From Fibrobacter sp. (GTDB lineage: Bacteria; Fibrobacterota; Fibrobacteria; Fibrobacterales; Fibrobacteraceae): a stretch of DNA of 64,000 nt. The notes beneath the pieces were generated by a model. The model saw only the letters and a list, made by a program, of their open reading frames with translations, ran no database searches and was not told the DNA's origin. Shown piece by piece: positions 8,398 through 18,750 of the stretch. Location of the stretch: contig JAAYJH010000041.1 in the NCBI GenBank assembly GCA_012523035.1, positions 1 to 64,000 of the forward strand. The letters run 5' to 3'. The position numbers and the translations under genes are program-made. How positions within the stretch are numbered: the first letter of the stretch is position 1; every line of letters begins with the position of its first letter.

Positions 8398-9765
8398 TTA
8401 TTTTTGTGGGTTTTTTGCGTATACTGCGTTCTTGCCAAGCTCTTCTTCGATACGAAGCAAGCGATTGTATTTGCAAACTCTGTCGGTGCGAGACAATGAA
8501 CCCGTCTTGATTTGACCAGCGGCTGTTCCAACAGCAAGGTCTGCAATAAAGGTGTCTTCGGTTTCGCCAGAGCGATGAGAAATGATTGCAGCGTAGTTTT
8601 TCTCTTGAGCTCTTTTGATTGCCGCTAAAGTTTCAGATACTGTGCCCACTTGATTGACTTTGATCAAAATAGCATTGGCAATACCAGCTTCGATACCTTC
8701 TTCAAAAATAGTAGGGTTAGTGACAAACAAATCATCGCCCACTAAGTTTACTGAATCACCGAGTTTATCGGTCAATACCTTCCAACCTTTCCAGTCATTT
8801 TCATCTAAACCATCTTCGATAGAGAAAATTGGGAATTTTTTGCATAGGCGTTCGTAATAGGCCACCATTTGCTTGCTTGTATAAGTTTTTCCTGTGGATT
8901 TTTTGAAAGTGTAAGTATTGTCTTCGCTATCTCTGTCATTGCCTTTAGTGTCACAAAATTCAGAAGAAGCCACATCTAAAGCGATTTGAATGTCTTTACC
9001 AAAATCGTAACCAGCTGCTTCGGTCGCTTTACCGAGCATAGTCAAAGCTTTTTCAAGGCTCATTACACCTTTAATGGTAAAGCCGTATTTTGCTTTTGGA
9101 TCTTTTTTTAGAGCAACACCTGGAGCAAAACCACCTTCGTCTCCTACAGTAGTGTCAAAACCACCTTCTTCCAAAAGATTTTTGAGAGCGTGGAAAATTT
9201 CGGTCACCATTTGAAGGCCCTTAGAAAAAGAGCTTGCCCCGACTGGAGCAATCATAAATTCTTGAAAATCAATAGGTGCAGAACTGTGAGCACCACCATT
9301 GATTACATTACACATTGGACAAGGCAATGAAACTTTTTTTGTGCCGTGCAATTGTGCAATATATTGATAAAGTGGAATGCCAGCATCTTTTGCAGCAGCA
9401 TCACAAACCGCCATAGAAACGCCCAAAATAGCATTGGCACCCAGTTTCTTTTTGAGCATGCGGTTTCCGTCAAGTTCAATCATTGCTTCATCTATTTCTA
9501 ACTGCTTAGAAACATCCATGCCTACAATTTTGGGAGCAATCTTTGTATTGACATTTTTAACGGCCTTAGTGGTCCCTTTCCCTAAATATACTTTTGCGTT
9601 TCCATCGCGAAGTTCGCAAGCTTCTCTTTCACCAGTAGAAGCACCGCTTGGAACAGCGGCATAACCTTGAATGCCATTGGCCAAAGTCACATCCACCTCT
9701 AGTGTTGGATTGCCGCGAGAATCTAAAATTTGACGAGCTACAATAGCTTTGATTTTTGAAGCCAT
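8398..9765 (-). CDS. eno: Enolase (phosphopyruvate hydratase)
   Basis: This glycolytic enzyme converts 2-phosphoglycerate to phosphoenolpyruvate. The family motifs are complete: [17 protein letters not shown] at the N-terminus, [15 protein letters not shown], the metal ligands in [10 protein letters not shown] and FSIEDGLDE, the catalytic Lys in [10 protein letters not shown], and [18 protein letters not shown]. At 455 residues it is slightly longer than the usual ~430, with extra residues around 260-290 ([14 protein letters not shown]). It is monocistronic with its own terminator. Confidence 0.97.
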   Translation of the reverse strand: MASKIKAIVARQILDSRGNPTLEVDVTLANGIQGYAAVPSGASTGEREACELRDGNAKVYLGKGTTKAVKNVNTKIAPKIVGMDVSKQLEIDEAMIELDGNRMLKKKLGANAILGVSMAVCDAAAKDAGIPLYQYIAQLHGTKKVSLPCPMCNVINGGAHSSAPIDFQEFMIAPVGASSFSKGLQMVTEIFHALKNLLEEGGFDTTVGDEGGFAPGVALKKDPKAKYGFTIKGVMSLEKALTMLGKATEAAGYDFGKDIQIALDVASSEFCDTKGNDRDSEDNTYTFKKSTGKTYTSKQMVAYYERLCKKFPIFSIEDGLDENDWKGWKVLTDKLGDSVNLVGDDLFVTNPTIFEEGIEAGIANAILIKVNQVGTVSETLAAIKRAQEKNYAAIISHRSGETEDTFIADLAVGTAAGQIKTGSLSRTDRVCKYNRLLRIEEELGKNAVYAKNPQK

Positions 9766-9870
9766 GTTTTAACCTTTTTGTTAGTAGTGAGTGTTAATTC
9801 TGTGAATAAGACTAATATAAAAAACTTTCTTTATATTGTATCCTAAAAATCAAAAATTTTAACATTATTG

Positions 9871-9896
9871 GGTTGATAATCAGAAGCGCCTATACT
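9871..9896 (+). repeat. Dispersed motif TCAGAAGCGCCTATACT, copy 3
   Basis: Core TCAGAAGCGCCT at 9880-9891, preceded by GGTTGATAA. It lies about 110 bases upstream of the enolase start. The flanks are less palindromic than in copy 1. Confidence 0.7.
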
Positions 9897-10329
9897 AAAA
9901 AGAGCTAAAATCACCTTTAAACTTTTTAAACCTAAATAAACATCTCTTTTTTATTCATATTTTCAAAACACTTTTAAATCAGGGCCTATATATAAGTTTA
10001 TATTCTTTGAAATAGAAGGTGAACCGAAAGTCAAAGTTTTAGCATTAAATTCTCTTGACGACACTTAAATAGGCATTATTATAATAACATGTTTTTCGCG
10101 AAATTTCTTATGCTTTTAATTTTACTTTTTAAGTTTCGGTGAAAAAAAAATCAAGATCCATATACACCCAATCTAGTCCTGTTGAATCAAGGATTAAAAC
10201 AACTCTAAAGACGGTCTTCATTCTATTTTGAAAATCATAAAATCTTTGCCGTTACTTAAAATGGTATTATAAAACAATGATTTGCTTTATAACGGGTACT
10301 CCTAAGCAAGGTCATTCTTTTTTATGCCA
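9897..10329. other. Gene-free stretch with one promoter-like sequence
   Basis: No supported gene is seen on either strand. On the plus strand TTGACG (10055-10060) precedes an AT-rich TATTAT/TATAAT run at 10077-10085, spaced like a sigma-70 promoter, but no open reading frame or RNA that I recognise follows it. Confidence 0.4.
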
Positions 10330-10360
10330 TAAAAAAACCTCTAAATTTATTTTAGAGGTT
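10330..10360 (-). terminator. Terminator of the six-gene exported-protein operon
   Basis: Perfect arms AACCTCTAAA (10336-10345) and TTTAGAGGTT (10351-10360) with a 5-base loop. On the minus strand the hairpin is followed by seven T. It lies 10 bases after the last stop of the operon. Confidence 0.85.
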
Positions 10361-10370
10361 CATTTGAATT

Positions 10371-11426
10371 TTATTTTTTCTTAGGTTTATAATCTTTCTC
10401 GGGATAAAAGACAAGCCCAGTAGTCACTAACAAAGAAACTAATGGTTGCGTGTGATCCTGGCTTAAATCGTAAACTGCAATGCCAGCAAAACGATCTTTT
10501 AACTGAGAAGCAATGGCCTTCATAGTGGGGATACCTACGAAAACAATAGATTCTGTGGGTCCAACAGCTACTTCAGATTTAGAATTTTCATCAAAGGTCA
10601 CTTTATAAGAATCATCTTTAAATACTCGATCCATTAAATCTTTATAAGGAATATACCCTTCGTTTCCACTCCCTCTCCCTTGATGGGCTGTTCCTAAACC
10701 CTTGGCACCCATAAAAGTTTTAGCATAAAGTGGAACAATAGGGACTATTTTTGAAGAAGACACTCCCAAGTCGGTCAATAATTGTAAACCCTTGGAAACA
10801 TCTTTAGCACCGGTATTAGCTTTCAACACCGATTCTTCTTCTGACATTTGGTCTTTAATAAAAGCAGTGATGTAGTCAACTTTATTTAAAAGATCTGGAT
10901 CATATACTTCTACGCCATCCATAGGATAAGTAGTCAAAGAAAGCGTGGTAGATTTTTTTGATTCTAACAAAGTTTCTACTATTTTTTGGAAGTTTTCTTT
11001 GTTTTCTTCATCTAAACCTTGCCAGTCTAACTCTACTCCCGCTAAGGAATACTTTTCAATCCAAGATTGGATGTTTTGAGTGAAATTAGATAAATTCGCA
11101 TCTTCTGTTGCAATGGACTTAAAAGCTTCTTCTGTATCGTAGCCACCTATGACTATAATCAAATTGACTTTATTTTCTTTGGACAATTTTGCCAAAGATT
11201 CAAAGTTCACTTCGTCACTGGGGTCTGTAAAAGCAATATTACCATCTTCTGTCGGAGAGATTCCAACATAATTAATATCAGTTAATAAATTATAACGAAC
11301 ATCATTTGGTGTAAATTGAGAGTATTGCACCCAATAAGGATAAAAGCCTATAATTTTTGCTGGAGCAGCCCATAGAGATGCAACTAAAACAATGCTTAGT
11401 GAAAATAAAATAGTTTTAAATTTCAT
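10371..11426 (-). CDS. GH18-fold (chitinase-like) secreted protein lacking catalytic residues
   Basis: The 351-residue protein has a Sec signal peptide (1-21, ending in ASLWA). A GH18-like TIM barrel follows: KIIGFYPYWVQYSQF on strand 1, the VNLIIVIGG motif (87-95) on strand 3, and the strand-4 motif LAGVELDWQG (128-137). Active GH18 enzymes have DGxDxDWE there. Here the first Asp is Ala, the second is Glu and the catalytic Glu is Gln136. The later M-x-Y-D motif is also lost (VDYITAFIKD). Hydrolysis is therefore unlikely. A lectin or scaffold role, as in known inactive GH18 proteins, is inferred. It is the last gene of a six-gene operon, 15 bases after a lipoprotein gene. Confidence 0.75.
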   Translation of the reverse strand: MKFKTILFSLSIVLVASLWAAPAKIIGFYPYWVQYSQFTPNDVRYNLLTDINYVGISPTEDGNIAFTDPSDEVNFESLAKLSKENKVNLIIVIGGYDTEEAFKSIATEDANLSNFTQNIQSWIEKYSLAGVELDWQGLDEENKENFQKIVETLLESKKSTTLSLTTYPMDGVEVYDPDLLNKVDYITAFIKDQMSEEESVLKANTGAKDVSKGLQLLTDLGVSSSKIVPIVPLYAKTFMGAKGLGTAHQGRGSGNEGYIPYKDLMDRVFKDDSYKVTFDENSKSEVAVGPTESIVFVGIPTMKAIASQLKDRFAGIAVYDLSQDHTQPLVSLLVTTGLVFYPEKDYKPKKK

Positions 11427-11441
11427 ACTTTTACCTATTCC

Positions 11442-12098
11442 TTACTTGATAAGATAATTTATTTTAGAGTTCTTATCTTGACAGTAGCGATTGGGGCGAA
11501 AATCGGGAATATCCTTAGCGTTTACTTTCGCTTGATTAAGGTTTTGTTTAACAGTTTTTTTGTCGTCTTTGGTGCAGTATCTATAGGCCCTGCCGTTTAA
11601 TTCACCAAACATGGAATAATGTAAACTTACCAAAGAATAATCCACATTTTTTAGCTCTTCTTTCACGATATTTAAATCATCATTAGGTTTTTTATTGAGT
11701 GAATTATAGGGTGTAAAAAAATCTTTATAAATATCGACTTTAATGGTATCTTTTATAGAGTCTGCTTGGGAAATAAACAAATCCCAAGCTTCATCATTAG
11801 TTTTATAACCTAATAAATCAAACAACTCTTTAATTACAGAAGTGTCAGTCAAAAAAGCACTTAAATCAGCTATAGAATCAGCAGCACTATAAGCTCCTTT
11901 ATCTTTTAGTTTTTGATTAGACTCTTTGATTTTGGTCTCTACCTGAAAAGATACTACATCTGGATTAATTAAAGCATAATCCGTTACATTAAAATCACTA
12001 GGTAAAGCTGTTTCTATCGCATTATCTACTGCCATAGAAGAACATGCCATCATGATGCTCACCGGAATAAGCCACACTAAATATTTAATTTTTTTCAT
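11442..12098 (-). CDS. Lipoprotein of unknown function in the barrel operon
   Basis: I chose the ATG at 12098, preceded by GGAG at a 9-base spacing, over one at 12113 that overlaps the previous stop. The product begins MKKIKYLVW, has a hydrophobic stretch and a lipobox MMAC. The mature part of about 195 residues is mainly helical and charged, with four Cys-containing positions near the C-terminus (YRYCTKDDK, NRYCQDK). I recognise no family. Its position between an outer-membrane barrel and a GH18-fold protein suggests a lipid-anchored partner of the same envelope complex. Confidence 0.7.
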   Translation of the reverse strand: MKKIKYLVWLIPVSIMMACSSMAVDNAIETALPSDFNVTDYALINPDVVSFQVETKIKESNQKLKDKGAYSAADSIADLSAFLTDTSVIKELFDLLGYKTNDEAWDLFISQADSIKDTIKVDIYKDFFTPYNSLNKKPNDDLNIVKEELKNVDYSLVSLHYSMFGELNGRAYRYCTKDDKKTVKQNLNQAKVNAKDIPDFRPNRYCQDKNSKINYLIK

Positions 12099-12112
12099 AG
12101 TTGCTATCTCCA

Positions 12113-14260
12113 TTAGAAGTTCACCTTTAGACCAGCCATAATGATAAACTTATCAATATCCAAATCATTTTTTTTGCCAATCATGTCTAAGTAAGTAATA
12201 GAATTGTTTAAGACACCGCCTTGCAAGCTAAGGGATGAATTAGGAGCAATTTTATATTTAAGCCCACCCAAGGCGAAGAGTTCTTGAGTTTTTTGAACCG
12301 TTGCAGTAGTGACAAAGACCTCTGCATTTGGATCGTCTGGTGAAGGATATAATCCACCAAATGAAACTGGATCTTTTCCAAAATCTTTATTTAATATTTG
12401 AAGTCCTGCTAAAACACTCCATTTAGAAAGAAAACCGATATCTACCCCAGCATTTAATCGAGTTGTTTTTAATTCAGATTTAGATTCTTTAGCTTCTTCT
12501 GCAGAAAATGCAATATTTAAATCATTATGAAGAGCAAAAATCTCATCAACATTAGCCTTTAATCCAACTGCTATGGTAGTATAATCGATATCTATACTCT
12601 GTCGTTCTATTTTTGAAAAACGAGCATTGAGTTCAAACCATTTTTTATAGTCTGCATCTAAAGAAACTAAGACACCTTGACGATCTGGAGTAGCTAAACC
12701 AAGCGGAAGAGCCATATTCACAGATGGGTCTAAATCATCTACTAAAAACTCTAAGCGTTTCCAAGTATTTGCATTGTAAGCATTTTTATAAAAATGACCA
12801 AGCTTATAGTTGTTATACAAGCGAGACAAAACAAACCTACTATCAGAAGTACCATCGGATTCTAGAGTAGTGGAAGCATTAATTGTCATTAAATTTTGTC
12901 TATTGAGAACATTAGAGTTGTAAATTGAAAAATAAAGATTCTCTAGATTTCCGCTACGAAAAGAAGCGATTACACCGTCTAATAATTGGTTATCATAAAA
13001 TGCGTCGGCATTTAAGATAGAGATGTTCCTTTGATAAAGAGGGGTAGATGCCATTTCTGCCCAAAAATTACTGTCATTTTGTAGGTAGGTAGCTTTTAAG
13101 TCTAAATTGAATCCAAATAGGTCTGCCTTCACAAAAGGTGTGACATAAAAAGCATTGCCATCCTCTTTTAACAAGGTTTTGAGCTTCCAATCTTTTGAAG
13201 TGCTTTCTGTTTTTTGAACATAAAAACTGCTTTCGCCTTCATAGCTATTGATACGACTGATTCCTTCTATCAAGGAATAATGAGTCTTTGTTTTTTGAGT
13301 CAAAGAATCTGCTCTATAACGCCAATTAGACATAGCGAACTCTCCATCCACTCCAAACGAAATAGGAAGAGAAACAAGATTTTTTGAATCGAAACCAGCA
13401 TCTACAGTGAAAACTTTATTGAAGTCATAAAAATAGGCTGCTAGAGGATTAGGGCCTGCCACTGCACGAGTGGAACGAATGCGATCAAATGTATTGACAT
13501 AGTTTAAACCCAAATGAGCTCCATAAGCTTCTAAACCAGTACGACCACCTGCAAAATAACGGTCAGACCAATCAAAATCAAAGAAGACTTGGTCGTATTT
13601 TTTTGCTGTCGCTCTTAGGCGAGCACCTGTAGCTTGAGCATAAATGTTATCTAAGACTCCGAGTTTACCACTATTGTAGTGAACATTTAAACCCTGCAAT
13701 AAGCGGTTATTAGTAGTGTCTAAATTCCTATCTGCTAAAGCATCTACTCTATGTTCTTTAAAAATGGTAGGTTCTTGTAAAATTTCGGATTGAGGAGTAA
13801 ACAAAGTCAATGGCGTGTCTGAAACTCTCAGAAAGCCGAAATTAAAATCCACTATTTTATTTAAAATTTTACCATCGTAAGAAAACCAACGACCAATCAC
13901 TGGGTTAATCCCTTCTTCTTGCGCTTGATGCCAATCTTTATGAAGAGTAAGCTCTACTCGAGCATTAGTCTCTTTGCTTGGACGAGCATCTAAACGAAGC
14001 TTTAGATGGGTGTAAGCCTGGTTGTCTCTAGTTGGACTATTAGGGCTTAAGGGGTCAGAGGTTAATTTAGATGAAACAAAGCCTGCGGTGGCAGTACCTC
14101 CGAGTCGTAAACCCATAACACTATTATCTATAGAGTCTAGTTTCTGAATCATGACTTCTTGTTTTTGCACAAGAGAGTCTGTTGTAGCAAAAGCAGTCAC
14201 AGCAAAAAATAGAAGGACTATTTTAAAAACCATTGTGTGCATATTCTTTTTCAATTTCAT
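12113..14260 (-). CDS. Outer-membrane beta-barrel protein, paralogue 3 of the operon
   Basis: The 715-residue protein has a signal peptide (about 1-25, ending TAFA). A short heptad-like stretch follows (VQKQEVMIQKLDSIDNSV), then GLRLGGTATAGF and many alternating amphipathic strands ending in ...DKFIIMAGLKVNF, with the terminal Phe typical of barrels inserted by BamA. It shares with the next gene upstream the segment PLTLFTP...EP-x-(I/V)-F...N-x-RLLQG-x-N (about 155-200). I do not recognise a named porin family. It is 12 bases downstream of its paralogue and its stop overlaps the next gene. Confidence 0.75.
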   Translation of the reverse strand: MKLKKNMHTMVFKIVLLFFAVTAFATTDSLVQKQEVMIQKLDSIDNSVMGLRLGGTATAGFVSSKLTSDPLSPNSPTRDNQAYTHLKLRLDARPSKETNARVELTLHKDWHQAQEEGINPVIGRWFSYDGKILNKIVDFNFGFLRVSDTPLTLFTPQSEILQEPTIFKEHRVDALADRNLDTTNNRLLQGLNVHYNSGKLGVLDNIYAQATGARLRATAKKYDQVFFDFDWSDRYFAGGRTGLEAYGAHLGLNYVNTFDRIRSTRAVAGPNPLAAYFYDFNKVFTVDAGFDSKNLVSLPISFGVDGEFAMSNWRYRADSLTQKTKTHYSLIEGISRINSYEGESSFYVQKTESTSKDWKLKTLLKEDGNAFYVTPFVKADLFGFNLDLKATYLQNDSNFWAEMASTPLYQRNISILNADAFYDNQLLDGVIASFRSGNLENLYFSIYNSNVLNRQNLMTINASTTLESDGTSDSRFVLSRLYNNYKLGHFYKNAYNANTWKRLEFLVDDLDPSVNMALPLGLATPDRQGVLVSLDADYKKWFELNARFSKIERQSIDIDYTTIAVGLKANVDEIFALHNDLNIAFSAEEAKESKSELKTTRLNAGVDIGFLSKWSVLAGLQILNKDFGKDPVSFGGLYPSPDDPNAEVFVTTATVQKTQELFALGGLKYKIAPNSSLSLQGGVLNNSITYLDMIGKKNDLDIDKFIIMAGLKVNF

Positions 14261-14272
14261 AACCTATACCTC

Positions 14273-16423
14273 TTAAAATCCTACATTAATAGAAGCTTCT
14301 ATCAAGTATTGGGTGTAGCTGTGCTTATAAGAACCTGTTTCGTCGGAATCCGCAACATAATAACTCGGTAGATTTTTATATTCTGTCGAGCTACTTGTAT
14401 TGTATGTATTTTTGACGCCTATTTGCCCTACACTCATATTCAACCAAGCATTTTCAGAAAATCCGTAGTCTATACCAGCCATCCATTGCGTTTGGGTTCC
14501 CTTTAAGAGCGGCACATCATGACCAGGGCTAGTGACAGCTCTAAAACTGGCAGCGATGTCATTCATTTCTGTATTTATTAACTGAAATCCACCGCTAAGA
14601 GCTAAACGAGGAAGGAATGGAATGTATAAACCTGCGTTGATAAAATCTGTATTTAGGTTGGAATTTCCTACACTAATAAACTCCACTTTTCGTTGTGCGT
14701 GTTTATAACTACCAGAAATTGCAAGTTCAGAAAACGGTGTTTTAGAAAGTGCATTCACCCCTTTTAATGGTAAAACTTTGGCACCACCGCCATATTCTAC
14801 ATAAGAGGCTTTATCAAATGAAGCCATTGGTTTCACTTGACGATAAATGCTATATAAACCTTGAGCTTCAGCAAAATCACTCCAATTCACCTTCAGAGTT
14901 GCGGTTCCACCTTGTCTATTTGCTGTTGCAAATCCATTGGGTAAAGCCAACTGTAAAGCGGGATCTGATAGAGATTCTAATAAAGCTAATTCAGATTTTG
15001 TATATACGGTGGAAGTCCATGAGTTTTTATTAAATGGAGCTATATTGTAACTCTTTGTTTGACCGGATCCAATAGCATTGTCATCAGTCCCCAATGTAGT
15101 AGCTACAGGGGTAAATTTTGGACTAAAGTAGTATAAGGCTCCAAATGAACTGTAAAGAGGTGCATTTACACCGTATTTAATGTTATGCCCATCTTTGTCG
15201 GTATTTAATATGCGTCTTGCAAAAAACTGCGGAGATTGTGCTAGATTATTGAACCAAAGGCTATCATTTCGAATGACATTACTTTGAAGTGCGAGACTCC
15301 AAGAGGAGTTAATCTTATAGCCAGCATCTAGCGATACCAATAAAGCCGTTCCTCTTTCGTCTTCTTTTTTTAATTCAATAACTCCATTTTCAAAAGCTTT
15401 AAGGTTTAATTTTTCAACTTGATCGTTATCTGTAGCAAATTCTACCACAGTATTGAGTGTGAGCTTGTCACTATTTAAGATTTTAGCGACATCAACACCA
15501 GCACGAGCACTCATCACAGATGTTTTTTGTTCACTGAGATCAAAAGGATTGACTGGAGTGAATTGAAAGTCATCGTTATCATCCTTATGATAGGTATAGG
15601 TGAAACTTTTTTTGTCGTCAAAAATGTACATCCATGTGAAACCAATCAACAAGTTCTTATCTAAAGGTAGAAGTTCTATGTTACTGGACAATAAAAACTT
15701 ATCCATATTGGATGCCAGAGAAGCACCAGGAATGTCTTTTTCGGTGGGGATAAGATTTTGGTCTGGATTAGGAAGGATATTACCAACAGCTCCAGTAAAA
15801 TCTAAAACTTGAACTCGACGCAAACGCGCAGCAAGAGCTTCTGCTCTTAGCTCACCCACACTTTTATTAAAATAGTGTCTAAACTGAAGGTTAGCACCTT
15901 GTAATAAGCGTTGATTCCCGTCTAACATAGATTGCTCTTGAGCCATTTGGCGTTTTTGAGCAAAAACTAATGGTTCGTACATGACATCTATGCCTGGTGT
16001 ATAAAGAGTCAAAGGAGAGTACTGTTGACGGAAATTACCCACTACCCAATAAAAACTCGAAGCAATATTTCCTTCAATATTTAACCAAGGAGTTGAAATA
16101 CTCTTGGATGGCGAAGCAAAATAGTTTTGCATCCCTGCTTGCATTCGAAGTATTGCATTGACACGAACCGGTTCCCAAGGGCGAAATGTAAAAGCTAAAT
16201 CCGCATTGACAAATTGCATCCGTTCTGTGTCTGGCATTCTATTGATTCCGTCTAAATCTTGTTTAGAAGAAAATGTGGAATTCAAAAGCACCGCACGAAT
16301 ATCACCTCCAACTTGTAAACCTCTTTTGGCTTCTATAGAGTCCACTTTTTGTTCGAGGAGACTTGTGCTTGCCGAAACCGAAAGAGCGATCAAGAGGATA
16401 GAAACTAAAAACTTACGAGCCAT
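14273..16423 (-). CDS. Outer-membrane beta-barrel protein, paralogue 2 of the operon
   Basis: I place the start at the ATG at 16423, where AAAGGTG precedes a clean signal peptide (MARKFLVSILLIALSVSAS). A longer reading from 16486 would overlap the upstream gene and spoil the signal. The mature protein starts with a short coiled stretch (LEQKVDSIEAKR), then LQVGGDIRAV and a barrel ending YLIEASINVGF. The segment SPLTLYTPGIDVMYEPLVF followed by NQRLLQGANLQF matches paralogue 3 in order and spacing. It probably forms a large surface-exposed pore or adhesin; function is unknown. Confidence 0.75.
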   Translation of the reverse strand: MARKFLVSILLIALSVSASTSLLEQKVDSIEAKRGLQVGGDIRAVLLNSTFSSKQDLDGINRMPDTERMQFVNADLAFTFRPWEPVRVNAILRMQAGMQNYFASPSKSISTPWLNIEGNIASSFYWVVGNFRQQYSPLTLYTPGIDVMYEPLVFAQKRQMAQEQSMLDGNQRLLQGANLQFRHYFNKSVGELRAEALAARLRRVQVLDFTGAVGNILPNPDQNLIPTEKDIPGASLASNMDKFLLSSNIELLPLDKNLLIGFTWMYIFDDKKSFTYTYHKDDNDDFQFTPVNPFDLSEQKTSVMSARAGVDVAKILNSDKLTLNTVVEFATDNDQVEKLNLKAFENGVIELKKEDERGTALLVSLDAGYKINSSWSLALQSNVIRNDSLWFNNLAQSPQFFARRILNTDKDGHNIKYGVNAPLYSSFGALYYFSPKFTPVATTLGTDDNAIGSGQTKSYNIAPFNKNSWTSTVYTKSELALLESLSDPALQLALPNGFATANRQGGTATLKVNWSDFAEAQGLYSIYRQVKPMASFDKASYVEYGGGAKVLPLKGVNALSKTPFSELAISGSYKHAQRKVEFISVGNSNLNTDFINAGLYIPFLPRLALSGGFQLINTEMNDIAASFRAVTSPGHDVPLLKGTQTQWMAGIDYGFSENAWLNMSVGQIGVKNTYNTSSSTEYKNLPSYYVADSDETGSYKHSYTQYLIEASINVGF

Positions 16424-16476
16424 TCGTGCACCTTTAATTTTTTGTATAGTCAAATTCATATTCATTGTGTACCTCA

Positions 16477-18741
16477 TTAAAACCACATTTTTGTTTCAGC
16501 AGTGATATAATGACCAGACCAATCGTTTTCAGAAACGGTTTCGTCGGAATGAGTCATCCATTTATAACGCATATGTAAGCCTACACGATCAGAAAAATCC
16601 CAGTCAAACCCAAAACCAACCGCGGTTTGAAGGTAGTTTATTGGAGCTTTTTCAATGTAAGTATATCCATTCAATAGCGAATAATAATCGTGAGATTTCC
16701 CGACACCATATCCATTGGAAGCATATGATTCTAAGTCACGAGCTACATAAGCATGGTTAGAACGCCATGTTTCTAAACCAAAAATTCCAACCATATGTAA
16801 ATTTGGAGTGATAGCAACAGCTGGTTCAAACTGTCCGTAAAAACTCCACAAAAGCATACCAGATTGGGATTCACTATAAGCAAGTGGAGCTATAGTAGTG
16901 GAAACGCCAGAAACTGCAGCGTGCCCAGCCATCATGATGTCGCGGTCTGTATTAAACCAATGACCAATATCGTAACCAGCATCGATAGAGAGATAAGAAG
17001 ACCACTTGGTATGTGAAGGGATCTTTTTTTGTTTCACTTGATCTATGTTTTCATATGCCACAAAAGTTTCCCACAATTCCCATGTACCCCCGCGAAGTCC
17101 ACCTTGTTGACGATACATTTTAATACCTGTGTTGTCTACATCTTCTGAAAGGACTCCTACTCGTTCTACATAACCATTAGGAATACCATTTCCTGAGTCT
17201 GCCCAAAACAATGGATTGTGTTTGGTCCAAGAGTTGGTGCTCTCCCACATAGCACGACCATTGAGTCTATAGTTGAATAATAAGACATCGTTTCCTTCTT
17301 TAACTTGCCTGTGTTGACCATATTGAAGGTCTAAACGGCCTCGATTGAAGACAGGCTCTACTTTTAAGTTCAATCCAGTTAAATTTGGAGCATACCTAAG
17401 GGATCCGGAATTCAAATAAAACTCATCTTTACGCCATCCGGGAAACCGAGAAGGATTGGTTATAGAATACGGAGAAAAGAAGTCTTTACTAAAGTATATA
17501 CCTTCTAAAGTGATAGGGACATTTTCGATGTGCTTGGATTGAGCTTTCACATAAACACCGAATTCTGGAGAAGCTACAGAACGATCATAAGATGTCTTTT
17601 CGTAACTAGAGTCTCTTCTACCTGGAGGAGGAGGGACTTTATTGAAAAGAGAAGAATCGGTAATGCTTAGGGCCAAATCCGCCATTAAGTAAAACTTTGA
17701 ATTTATATTACCCTTAAAATCTATGGAAGCCACATGGGTATTTAAAAGGGTAGGCGGCATGTTTTCTCTAACCCATTGACTGTTAAATTCTGGTTCATAA
17801 ACAATAGCTTTATCAAAAGCCATGCCCAAATAATTAACACCAACAATCATATCACCCGCTATTTTTTCTTTGGCTAGGCGAGCATGATAAACATCTCCAC
17901 GAAATGTATAGTCACCGAACATTTCTAGTTCACTGGGTTGACCACCAAACATAGTTAAACCGTCTCTGGTGCCTGGGTCCATATCTGCAGGTTGTGAAAG
18001 CATGAACTGAGCTTTTAAGTCCATAGGAAGTTGGTAAAAGTTTACAAAAACTCCACCAAATGAACGGTTAGTCCAAAAAGCCCTACCCCCTTCTTTTACT
18101 GGCTTAAAGGATTTCTCTTTATAATAAGTACTGACCGTTTTCTCTTCCTCGAAAAGCTCATATTGAGATAAGAAGCGAGGGCTAGTTTCGCGTTCCCACA
18201 TGGTGAGTGGACTCGCATTTGCCCAAATAACACCTCCAGCGGTCACATAAGCTCCAAAAACTCCGGCGCGAATATCGACTCCTACATTCATTTCTTCGTT
18301 TACAGTAGGTCCATTGTAATCTGTGGAGTGGTCAAAAAGCACTCTTTCATATTTGTAAGAAGGATTCGAAGAAGGACGAGTGGAAAGGTGGTTAGCGTAG
18401 AAGCCACTCAAATCAAATGGAAAAGCTAAGTTTGTCCATAAAGTTAAGTATGAGTTGGGCATGCCTACTATAGACATTTGAAATAGAGCATCTACCGCGG
18501 TTCGAGCCAGGTCACTAGATTGTAGACCAGATGCTTTAGGATATTCAAAATTTTTCACTCGAAACACCATATACCCTGAAGCCGCAAGCGGGGCATCGTC
18601 TTTACCGATGAGCGTGGACTCCATATTGTTTGCCAAGGTGTCTAGCAAGCTGTCTACTTCTGCAATTTTTGCTTCGGTGCTTATGGCCCAAGAGCTTGTT
18701 AGTAAAGAAGCTATAAAGAAAGAAACTATTTTTTTACGCAT
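16477..18741 (-). CDS. Outer-membrane beta-barrel protein, paralogue 1 of the operon
   Basis: The 754-residue protein has a signal peptide (MRKKIVSFFIASLLTSSWA), an acidic heptad-like stretch (IAEVDSLLDTLANNM) and a beta-strand-rich body ending HYITAETKMWF. The landmark ASPLTMWE...RFLSQYELF (about 175-195) corresponds to PLT(L/M)-x-x in the two downstream barrels, so all three look homologous though divergent. AGAGG precedes the ATG at 18741. The gene follows the jelly-roll gene by 9 bases. Transport or adhesion is inferred; no family name is known to me. Confidence 0.75.
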   Translation of the reverse strand: MRKKIVSFFIASLLTSSWAISTEAKIAEVDSLLDTLANNMESTLIGKDDAPLAASGYMVFRVKNFEYPKASGLQSSDLARTAVDALFQMSIVGMPNSYLTLWTNLAFPFDLSGFYANHLSTRPSSNPSYKYERVLFDHSTDYNGPTVNEEMNVGVDIRAGVFGAYVTAGGVIWANASPLTMWERETSPRFLSQYELFEEEKTVSTYYKEKSFKPVKEGGRAFWTNRSFGGVFVNFYQLPMDLKAQFMLSQPADMDPGTRDGLTMFGGQPSELEMFGDYTFRGDVYHARLAKEKIAGDMIVGVNYLGMAFDKAIVYEPEFNSQWVRENMPPTLLNTHVASIDFKGNINSKFYLMADLALSITDSSLFNKVPPPPGRRDSSYEKTSYDRSVASPEFGVYVKAQSKHIENVPITLEGIYFSKDFFSPYSITNPSRFPGWRKDEFYLNSGSLRYAPNLTGLNLKVEPVFNRGRLDLQYGQHRQVKEGNDVLLFNYRLNGRAMWESTNSWTKHNPLFWADSGNGIPNGYVERVGVLSEDVDNTGIKMYRQQGGLRGGTWELWETFVAYENIDQVKQKKIPSHTKWSSYLSIDAGYDIGHWFNTDRDIMMAGHAAVSGVSTTIAPLAYSESQSGMLLWSFYGQFEPAVAITPNLHMVGIFGLETWRSNHAYVARDLESYASNGYGVGKSHDYYSLLNGYTYIEKAPINYLQTAVGFGFDWDFSDRVGLHMRYKWMTHSDETVSENDWSGHYITAETKMWF

Positions 18742-18750
18742 GCAAACCTC

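Noticed and set aside
10055-10085. Promoter-like boxes in the gap between eno and the GH18-fold gene
   Set aside because: No gene or structured RNA follows, and AT-rich DNA yields such boxes by chance.
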